DNA from: Amphibalanus amphitrite | Taxonomy: Eukaryota > Arthropoda > Thecostraca > Balanomorpha > Balanidae | Length of the DNA: 64,000 nucleotides | Direction of reading: 5' to 3' | Assembly (NCBI RefSeq): GCF_019059575.1 | Contig: NW_024881571.1 | Coordinates: 62,001-126,000 of the forward strand | In this document: piece after piece, positions 54,187 through 64,000 of the stretch | Layout: each line of letters opens with the position of its first letter | How positions within the stretch are numbered: position 1 is the first letter of the stretch | Program-made: the position numbers and the translations under genes | Notes under the pieces: model-generated | The model's database searches: none | The model's input: only the letters and a program-made list of their open reading frames with translations | What the model was told of the DNA's origin: nothing

Positions 54187-57100
54187 TTGTAAACAATGCT
54201 TCATGGATGCACCATACCCCCAACTACCGAAGTCTGACATAATCCCGGGGGCACCGCGTTGCTGGTGAAATATGCACACAATAAAGGAAATGAAAGCCAG
54301 TTACCGCGGAAAATCTACCAGATACCGCAGAACCATGGTGGAATTGCGTCATTTATTGGCCATATCGCGGGCATCTGAGAGCGACTGGTTTCGTTTTCGC
54401 GTTTTTCGGAGCGTGCACTCGACGCGTGCACGTACCCGGGGTGTTTTCTCGGCGCGGCGAAATCGGCGCGGCGGTGGCAAACGCGCCACCGAAGCGCGTC
54501 TAACGTCCGGCGCAGAGACACTCTCGTCGGATCCGGTAACAGGCTCTTGTTTCGGTGAGGAAAGTGAAACGGTGACGGCGACCGACACGCGGCGGACTAA
54601 GAAATTTGTTTACGGCCTTCTACATAGTTAGCCTGTACAGCAGAAAAAGGGGTTAGGAGTCCTTTAATCAGTGTCCCAAAAATTATTTTTGCTTGGGTGT
54701 CAGAAGGAAACATTATTTACCAAAAAGGAGATGAGAGTGAAAATTGCGGGGTAGGTAGGGCCCATAAAAGGAGGAAAAAAAAAACAACCAAAAGCATGAA
54801 TTTATATAGGTACAAGTGTAGTAGATTGTAGGATGAAAAAGACCATCGGTGCAAATGCTTTGTTTCAGTATAACCAGGAGTGAAAAAAGTTTTTTTTTTT
54901 AAGTGGAGGCGAGAGTGGAGAATTGTTTTCATTTGGATAACGTTTCCCACCTAAATCAACAAAGTTTGGGATGCTGCTTTTAATAAGGTTTTAAATGGTT
55001 ATTTTTATGAAGTGTGGATATCGATGGTTGATAGGTATCGGAATACGGCCGCATGGGTAAACAAGAGTAGCTATAACTTTTCCAAAAATTAATTCTTCTC
55101 GGTAGTTAGGTTAACGCTTGCGTAGTTTTGTTTCCTATGAATTTTTCAAAACTCGATTCTCGATTCGATTTAAAACTCGATGCCGTGAAAGAATCTCGCT
55201 GAGTTTGTGAGTTCGTGAGTCTGACTATGTTCCGGTGAGCGGTGCGTTCCACAGACGGGCGGCGCTCTCCACCATCCGGCGGCGCGGTGGTGGGTTCCAG
55301 TTGTGACCCTCACCAACCGTGAAGCGGCGCGCGCCCTCTCCCTGCCTCTGAGCCCTATCCGGGGTGGTTTATGGCCCGTCCGTTCTGCTCGGCGCGGCAC
55401 CGCCCGTTCAGATCTGCTCACTGAGCCGTTCCCACCACTCGGCTCTCTCATCCCCGGCACCGTATCGCGTGTCAGGACGTACTCGTCTGCCAGTGTGGGG
55501 GGAGTGGCGGCCCTCGGAGGTCACAGGTCACGGCAGGGAGGAGTACTGCACGTCAGCACCGCCTGATATAACCCCGGGGCCCGGGTTAAAGTTCCAGGAG
55601 CTGAGCTGGGATGATGTATGCCCTACGGCTTCATCTCTGATCTCATGGAACGTTGGGTTAGTTTCTAGTGGAAATAGTATACCTATCCCACGCATTTCTA
55701 AGACGACTGAGAAGTTTGCTATTTATGTCATCTGGTGTTTCTGAGATAGTTCAATGGCTGCTATGAAGAGTAAGGTCAGTCTGAGGCAGAGTGCGAGCAA
55801 CTCCGTGCCACTCCAAGGCACTTGCTGGTGCCCAGCCACTAACTGGCTCCGGCGTGGCACGCTCGTGCGCGCACGTGCACCGAGCGAGACCAGTGCCGGA
55901 GTCGCGTGGTCCGGCTGGCACCGAGTGCCGCACACAGCGGGTCTGGCGCGCGCCACTCGGCCTCGAAAGGCTTTCACTGGCAGCTCCGACCTCTGCAGCC
56001 TGGCAGGGCTTCACTGGATTGGCAGCTCTGGATAGGACTTCATAGCTCGGATATATCATATTTTGTTGTCATTCAGAGCTTGACAGAGCTCTGAAGTTCA
56101 AGGTGCTGACGTTGAAGTCTCGGCTTTAAGCAGCTGCTAGCCTATAAATAGGTTTATTTTGATAATTTTAAATTAAATGTCCATTAAAACAATTGTGTTT
56201 TAGTTCATAAAGATCAATAAGTGCTTCGAATATAAGACTTGTGATACAAATAACGTTTTAAAAAACAGTGCTCATTGCAAGTGAAAAAGACCACATGATC
56301 ACACGACCATTAGATTCGCCAAATTCAATCTTCCTGAACTTCACTGCCGTTAAAAATTCAAAGCATTTCACTTTCAAACCAAAATGGTGGGAAACCTCGG
56401 CATGCTGCAATCAGGCTCGGTATTCGCAATTAGTCGATAATCGCCCTGCGCCTGGCGCGTGATATTGTGGCCGGTGCCGGCCCCTGTGCCGCCGGCCGGT
56501 ATGCGCGCCCCGTCTGGCCCGCCACTGCAGTGCGTGCTCTGAGCGGGAGCCGCACCAGCCTCTGTGGGAACCTCGCCCCAGGAGACGCGGCCACAACTGG
56601 TGGCCGCCGGTCACGAAAAGTGCAGGTGCCGGGCTCCGTATCTGAAGCAGACGCCAGAGAAGTACTCGGAGGACGGTGGCCGAGCCAAGCTGAACTCCAC
56701 TGGGGAAGAACGCTAGTTGCAGACTCTGGACGTTCCCATCCCGGGCAGCAGGCTCAGGGATCAGAATTATTTGCTGGAGATGATCGTCCGCCAGACAGTG
56801 GCGTGCCGGCACGATCGGCCTCGCCACCACCGCCGGCGGGCTCTCAGAGGAAGTTCGGCGGTTTCCGCGGGCCAACGGAGGCGTGCCGTAGATTCCCACC
56901 AGCCAAGGTCGCGTCGGCGTCGGTCAGGGCTGCGTCGGTCGGTGGTCAGAAATCTGTGTCACTGGACGACGGTAAGCGATCGATTATGGTCGCTGACGAC
57001 TGTGGTGAGCTGCCGGTGGTCAGGTCGGCACGGGTCCAGAGCTGACCGCGGACACCAGACGTGAACATTTAGTTTGACTTGATTGCCGACTTCGATCTGA

Positions 57101-60099
57101 AACAAACAAGATATGATCCGAAAAGTTGGGGTCTACTCAAATGTGGCATTATATGATAGTGATATTGGTATTCTGCCCTATCATGCGACCGCACCTGGTA
57201 CGTACACACAGACGGGTAACATGCTTTCGGCCAAGGTTCATTACCAGCTCAGTAGCTTGCGAGCTGGAGACTTCAAGTGGCCATTTATTAGCTACCATTT
57301 CCATTCAACACTGATCCGACTAAGGAATTCAAACGCAATATCCTCTTCCTTTGCTGGATGTCTCAAGTTGAATATCCAAAGATGAGTTTATTTTGTCAAT
57401 TTTCATGATATGATTAGTGATATTTTCCATATGTCATATCTGAATGATGCATATCAATCGATTTTGTAAGTTCGGAATGGAATCCGACAGGTAATAGAAA
57501 TCTACCGAGCCCATCAATCTCCACATACTTACTACATGGACGCTGGGCTGCCCAATAAACTTCCTCGTCGTCTCACTGTAATGTAAGCGGCAGTTTCAGC
57601 AGATGAGGGCGCGATACTGGAGCCTCCGACAGGTATGTCGACCCTGGGCCTGGGACCACCCGTGCGACTGGGCGGCGGGACACGCGGTGCGGGACACTGT
57701 TACAGTCCCCAGTACGGGACCGGGGCGCGCACGGTGTGGTCATTGGAGGCGGGATGGAGGAGGTGCCATACGGTTTGAGATAAACTCCTAAAAATGAATT
57801 CATATTGTAGCTAGTGCAGTGCCGCTATAGAACCGTTCATTGTGAAAAGATCTAAGTTGTTTACCTGTTTAATTATTAGGTATAAGTGGACTGATTTAAC
57901 ACATAAGAAAGCTATACAAAAAGCAAAGGGCTTGAGAAAGCTACTGTCATGCGACTGCGAGAGTGGATTGCAGGTAACCTTATACATCTTGCTGGCCTTG
58001 CAAACCAAACTATGGAATGCCAATACAAATGCAACATTCTGTTTATATAAGGTTGGAGCTGACAGTTTGCTGCCTCAACCAGGCACAGCTCCTCTTTTAT
58101 TGGCATAACTTGCATGCAAATATTCCTTCGTGTCATCCTCGGTTTCCTAAAATGGCAATCACTGGCCACTTTTGAGCAGCATTTTGTGAGGCGCTCATGG
58201 AATGTTGGGTTCCAGCGGCTCATAATTGCTGGGTTCCATATCAGCCGTAATGCATACTCTTACATTCTCTGCAGGAACGCTGCCTCAGGACAGCACAGAG
58301 CCCATTCGGTCTCGTGGGAGAGCTGATTCGAATATCCCCTCTCGCCTGCAATACCCGACCCTGCGACCTGTGGCGGCCCGCCCCCCGCCTCCGGCAGCTC
58401 CTGGATTCCTCCGTCTGGCGCCACTCTCCCCGAGTGCTCCCTGATCAGCGCGCTCCCGACCGCCGCCGGCCACCTCCGAGCCGGCCACCGCGCCGCCAGC
58501 GTCTCATCCGCGCCACAGCCGCCGCCGCCGGCCGCGCTCGGTATTCATCAACCGGCGGTGATCGCTGCCGCGGCCGGCGCTGCACGGCGCACCGTAATCG
58601 CCGCCGATGCGCCGTTTATCGCCGCAATGCGGCCGGCGCAGTATCGGCGCGTCCCTCGGCGGCGGCCGGCGGCAGTTTCCCAGGCAGAGAGTGCCCGACC
58701 GGGCTGCCATAACTCAATCCGCCGGCTGCAGGCGCTGCTGGCTCTGTATGCCCCTGCACCGCCTCCCGTCCTGCCGGCTGACGAATGAACAGGGCGTCAG
58801 CCGGCCGCCGCCCGCTCGTCCCCCCGGCCCGCCGCGCACGCGATGCTCGCCGGCCGTGATTTGGTGTCATAACCGAACCGAGGTCGTCACCGGGTGAGTG
58901 CCGGTCGCCCCGGGTCAAACGGCTCTGCACCGCACCCGCTCCGAGCGCCGATTAAAGAGGTGAAAATGCCCACAGAGAGGGGGCGATGGATTGGACATGG
59001 GGTTTGCGGACGGTAGTTCGGTATAAACGATTAGCGGGGAGGGGGCTGGATGGAGAAGGCGCTGGATTGGACCAGCGATAGGGGCACGAGTAGACCGTGT
59101 CCCGGATCCGCTGTTAAAAGTGTCACAACCCACGCATTATGTGCCGCCGTCGGTGCGTGCAGATTGTGCTATCATCAGTTTAGTAATGCCCGCGTCGAAA
59201 GAATTACGGAATGCATACGCAACTGTGACTTTCATAGTGTTGCTACGAAATATTTTCCATTCATTTTACTTCAATGCTTTGTTCCTGAAATTTTGATTAT
59301 CATCGAACCATTGAACGGCCTTGAAGTGAAAAGCGCAAACGCATGTAATTCCTGTTTACCTCCATGGTGAATGGTGATCACCCAAGTCACATACATTGCC
59401 TTTGGCAGCTATTTTTCATAATGATTAGTAGCAGCAGCGTACATTTTCTACCTCCATTATGCACCATAGCATATGCACCATAGCAAGGTAAAAGTCAAAA
59501 CCTTTGGGAGTGGGAACTATATTTCGAAATGTGGCAGGTAAAATAGTTTTGTTCGATGGCGCAAGTTCAGTAGGAATCGCGTCGTCTCAGTGCTAGCGCC
59601 CAACACAACGCTGCAGTCTCCGAGGGCGCGGCTGCCGCGGGAGACTGCGTTAGCGCATAGGAGAGTAGCACCACGCTCTGGTGAGTGTCATCGGCCGTGA
59701 CGGAGCCGCTGGGTGGGGACTGGGAGGGTGAGGGGAGGGGGCTGAAACGCTGAATGACATGGGTACCTACGGTGGCGATTATGAGTGTTAAAAAAAAACA
59801 TTTTTTTATCAAATGGTGATGGTTCAGTGTGGAGTATCACGGGTTTTTGTCCAGCTGTAGAGTTGGCGGCATAATAGAAAACTTATTCGATCTAAACAGA
59901 AACCGTGTGCTCGATGAATATGCATGATTGATTGAGTTTAGGAAACTGCTGTTTACTGGGATTCCAATGAAAAATATGCATTTAGTTTTTTTCTCTCTCT
60001 CTTCCTGAATATAATCGACTTCCGCGCGTGACGCGTGTTTCCCCCAACCAGTACCTGACACTGACCCAGAAACTGTTCCCACACAATCACTCAGCTGTC
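54187..60099. other. No gene recognised
   Basis: Alternating AT-rich and GC-rich patches, including CpG-dense stretches at 55240-55560, 56460-57050 and 58370-58860. The 56467-57045 (+) open frame and its neighbour with DVPIPGSRLRDQNYLLEMI read like possible decayed coding sequence but have no supported splice sites. Confidence 0.35.
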
Positions 60100-60129
60100 A
60101 GAATTGGGCACTTAAAACAATCAGCGAAC

Positions 60130-60420
60130 TGACCATCGGTGCTGATGAATGACTGACCAGTGATTGGCCGCTCCTCATAATGACGTCACAGGAACAGAGC
60201 TGCGTGATTTCGGCCCGAGTGGGTCAGTTAGTTGCCTTGAGCGCACTGCCAGCCCAGTTATTTCGCCGGTGATCGTCCGTCCCTCAATCGTGGCCAATGA
60301 CGAACATATATTTACATAAAATTACGTCACCGGCCGTGCCGAACGGCGTGAGACCGTGTGATTCGCGACCGACGGTTACGGCGGTATTTAGCACGCACGG
60401 CGTTGGATAGAACGGCAGCA
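60130..60420. promoter_or_regulatory. Candidate promoter-like segment
   Basis: CCAAT-type words (GATTGGCC near 60161, GGCCAATGA near 60293), an ATGACGTCA CRE near 60180, ATTACGTCAC near 60322, and rising CpG content toward 60420. No downstream coding exon was found, so this is weak. Confidence 0.2.
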
Positions 60421-63359
60421 GTGAAACTCGGCGTGGCGAATTGGTCGCCTCGCACGAGCGCGTCCGTGAACTATCGCCTCACCTAGCGTGCATGCTGGCG
60501 AACCATGCGCGCTGTGAAGTGCCGCCGCTGTGGGCTGAGCCGACGCTCTCGCTAAATATGACTAAATGACGCCAAGTGACGCTAGATGGCGCTAGATGCG
60601 ATCGCGCCGCCGATGTGATTATGTAGAGTGGGAAGAGCCGAGTGATGAGAGCCGTCTGAGCACGCCGTCCGCAGTACGCCGATGAAGATGTCGCGCTAGT
60701 GGTGCTGTAATGAGCCTCGATTTCACTTCCTGCTCCATTTGCCGGCATTTAGCTGTCCACTGGCGAGACGGCCGAGTAGGTCAAATTATCGGAGGCAAAA
60801 AATGTTAATGGACTTCACGTTTGACAGTTGTGTAGTCGGTCTGTTCGGTGCACCATCTGTCAGAAGGTGTGCCTGTGTCGGTTGACGCATTTATCACGAC
60901 TGTAACATGCTCACATAATACTGTGGAGGGATCGGAACATCACAAACTCGGCCTGCAATTGGTCTTGATTATGACTTGGTTACAGAAATCACCAACTACT
61001 AAGCATGCTTTTGATAGAGCTCGATTCTTGACCTCCCGGAATCCTGCTACTTTGTCGGCGCAACGGCCGTTTTGCTGCAGTGGCATGAGTGTATGTTACA
61101 ATTCTGGACTGGAGGGCTACCAGTCGATAATAAGGCTTGATTAGTAGGACGGAAAGACATGGAACACTTGTCGATCAGATCGCCGAGAGATCGTTTGATG
61201 TGTTCCGATTTTTTTTCTCTCCAAGTCTGGAACAGGAACATAAGTTGAAGTTCTAACCTTGATTGATATTTTGATTCCCCCAAAGCCTAATTGCAATTCA
61301 ATGAACGCTTATGTAAGTCCAGGAACTTCCGGGAGCATGCCGGTATAGTGCGTGCTGTTTTAATGAGGTCCAAGGTTTAATTACAAACCGTGAACACACT
61401 TTTGTCTCGGGGCCATGGCACTCCTTCATCCAGCAAATGGCAATATTTGGCGCAGCTCACCGCTCCACATGGCTGGTATTATGTTCAGTGGTCTGCTCAC
61501 TGCCCCACGAGCCAGGCGACAGCACAAGCATGCACCATCTTCCATTGTTCCATTCATTCGGCGCATAATCGCACTTACAACCACTGCACAACACCACTGT
61601 TTTATTCGCAGCCACATGTGACAGACCTCTGAAGTACCCTGCCCGACAACTGCTAACGTCAAACCCTGCAAACCGCTGTCCAGGACAGGTCCTTGCAGTC
61701 CAGATTAGACACGACGCGGTTCAATACAGCGACGGAAGCGCGACTGAACGGCACGCGACTGGAAAGCCAGGTGCGGTGGTGGACGGGGTTGGTCTGCGAC
61801 CCCCTCCCCTCCGTCACAGCCGGGGCACGCGCTACAGGGAGGGGAGGGGTGTGTTTCAATGGACGGCCACGTGTGTGTGGTATTTGGCAGGTAGGGGACG
61901 CGCTCACCAGTGATAGATTGTTGTCCTGTAGTGTTGGGTGTGCGCGTGGCCGGCGTGTGCCGCCAGCTGACAGCTGGAATGAAATCGGTCCCCCGCTACG
62001 CCCTGACACAGCTGCACATGGGGGCTCCTCGGATCCTCTGTGGTTTCCTGTGGCTCGGCACAGAGAACACGTGCGCCTTCAATCCATATTAGCGATGGTA
62101 AATGGCAGAGACAGATGGCATACTTTTCCTGATATTCCACTCCCGGGGCTGTTCTATGATTACATACCACTTTAGCGGAACATTGTTTGATGGTATACGG
62201 AATGAAAAGGTAATTTGATGCCAATTTTAATAAAAAGCATGTCTATGAATTATTCGAATTTCGAAAAGACACCTTCTTACCGCCCAATGAAATGGGCCGC
62301 TTTTTCAGTCAACTACAATTAAAATAAGCGTTTGTTTTTCAAACAGAGGTGTCAACATTTTGGAGCTCGGGAATCTTCTTGTTGTTTGTTTCAAACAAGC
62401 TATTCAAATCCGAGAGTTGCACGCAACACGTGAGCGAAAAAGCAGCAAACGAGTACCGTTTATGCAACAATGCAGAAAAACACAACTCATAGCATCGGAG
62501 GCACCCGTTACGCTGACATTTGCATAGCTCTTAATGCAACATTCCTGCCCCTGTCACGTTTCGGTCACGACGCCAGTGCGGGACGCTCGCAGGTCTGTGT
62601 CACCCTAGCTAATTGGTCCATCATACCATGAAGGCACCCGTTACCCGCGCGGCACGGAACTATGCTCCTCCTCCCGTATCTGTGGAGCCATCTGCGGCGC
62701 GTTTCGCAACATGTCGTGGCTACAAGCTCGGCATGCGTGCTTGCCTCGAAAAACTCGGCGTGTTGAGTCTCAATGTCCAAAATAACCCGGTGTCATAAAC
62801 CATGAGGTGGTTATCGAAATGGGTGGTGTTGTGACATAAACGTTATCATAGCATCTGAAGAAGACGTCTAGTCAAAGCGTTCCAAACGCATCGTCCCGCC
62901 TGTCGGTGGCTGACAGACACCCGCCGAGTTCTTGTCTGCTCTGGCTCAGTCCGGCGGCGCGGCGCCGCGGGCCCGGAGCGCGAGCCGGGCCTGTCCGAAA
63001 ACACCGCTCTCCAGTCGTGTCACGTCCTGCCGACCCATCGGCCGCCGCCCCCGGGGGTGGTTATCACGTGCGCAGATCTGCCGGTGGACCGCCGCCGGCG
63101 CCGTCCACCTCGTTAGTCTGATTAGAGGAGTCCTCCGGACGCCGAGCCAGCCCCGCCGACCCTGCAGAGGTCAATCGACTGCCAGAGGTCCCTCGAGCAA
63201 GAGAGATGACTTGATACTTACCGTCAACTCGCGCTGGTTGGTCAGTGGCCCCTGTCTGAGATGCTAACTTTAGCTCTCTGTCTCTGAGTTACATAATATT
63301 TGCTCTTGGTGAGTGAGACTGTAGGCCTGTAGGGTGACTGATGCTGACCTTGACTGCAG
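60421..63359. other. No gene recognised
   Basis: No supported coding segment, RNA gene or bounded repeat. Confidence 0.4.
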
Positions 63360-63458
63360 GACGTCAAGTGTCCGGTTTGTTGCATGACTGCCGACTTTGG
63401 CAGCCATCGATGTGCCGTGTCTGTGATCGCTGTTGAATGCCGAATGAACCAGAAGCCG
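63360..63458 (+). CDS. Candidate internal exon, 33 codons
   Basis: A good acceptor (GACCTTGACTGCAG) and donor (CCG|GTAAGA) enclose 99 bases open in phase 0: DVKCPVCCMTADFGSHRC, then AVSVIAVECRMNQKP. The CPVCC...HRC cysteine/histidine spacing is suggestive of a small metal-binding module, but no family is recognised and a chance match is quite possible. Confidence 0.25.
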
Positions 63459-64000
63459 GTAAGATCCATATCGATTCGTATTAGTTATATCGGGAAAACC
63501 TTCATCGACTTCATTTACCGTACTGTTGCTAAGGCAAGGCCAGGAGGCGATTCAGTCTTATCTATCGATCAACCTTTCGCTACTGGAATCGTTGATACGC
63601 TATCGGTAATGCATGCCATGTAGCTACGATGTAGGTTAGCTGTAGCTTGTTATGGGTCTGAAAAAGACGTATGCTCAAATACTCAGCTTGTTTTAATCAG
63701 CTTAAAAAGAGGTGAGGAATAAACCAAATCACCAAACGTCTAATTAAATGCCCAACCGTTAGTTACCACCTAATTACAGATAGCGCCATTCTTTTTGTCG
63801 CCTTGAGACGGATCAACATAACAGATCAGAAACTGACTCTGATACCGGCATATCCCAGATCCACGACAGATGCTGTCCATTTGCAGACTGTTCGGTGTCT
63901 GTCGCTGCATACCGACTTACAGCGACGCCAGACGACTACCCAGACAGCCGGTATCCCACCCTTTCCTGGTCCGACGCCCACGAAACTCCCACAATACGTC
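63459..64000. other. No gene recognised
   Basis: Sequence to the window end, no supported feature. Confidence 0.4.

Overview
The window is animal nuclear DNA: spliced genes with GT-AG introns, large introns and gaps packed with transposon debris, and no bacterial-style gene packing. The gene set is short gastrulation/chordin, alanine-glyoxylate aminotransferase and acylphosphatase, alongside Penelope-like, Ty3-like, piggyBac-like and hAT-like elements. This fits an invertebrate, probably an arthropod and perhaps a crustacean. The species is inference; nothing in the sequence names it.

Layout. 1-592 is the 3' end of a Penelope-like retroelement ORF with a GIY-YIG endonuclease. 593-5971 holds a foldback repeat, a GC-rich CpG-dense block and a 1.2 kb piggyBac-like MITE. 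From 5972 to 21324 (+) run ten exons of the 3' part of a short gastrulation (Sog/chordin) gene: CHRD domains, then three cysteine-rich VWC modules and the stop codon. The signal peptide and first CR module lie outside the window. Its 6.4 kb intron (7881-14307) contains a ~306 bp C/A-rich tandem repeat, a (AT)n tract of about 55 units, a cluster of 13 CACGTG E-boxes, a candidate SINE and a minisatellite.

From 33087 down to 25756 (-) lies alanine-glyoxylate (serine-pyruvate) aminotransferase in eight exons. A remote first exon encodes a mitochondrial-type presequence. One intron holds an AGGTCA direct-repeat array. Just upstream on the same strand, 35298-33690 (-), is a two-exon acylphosphatase with an N-terminal membrane segment. 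A nearly pristine LTR retrotransposon (36237-41198, -) follows, with one mismatch between its LTRs, a 5-bp target duplication and an uninterrupted gag-pol frame.

41204-64000 has no convincing protein gene. It contains a hAT-type MITE with a perfect 8-bp target duplication, a second piggyBac-like MITE, short tandem repeats, and one weak candidate exon near 63.4 kb. It may be intergenic DNA or a long intron.

The most interesting signals are non-coding. Two related TTAA-flanked MITEs with piggyBac-like asymmetric ends are both loaded with TGACCT/AGGTCA nuclear-receptor half-sites. A third AGGTCA array lies in the aminotransferase gene, and an E-box-dense block lies in the sog intron. Exon coordinates come from reading splice sites and preserved reading frame by eye; no database search was possible.
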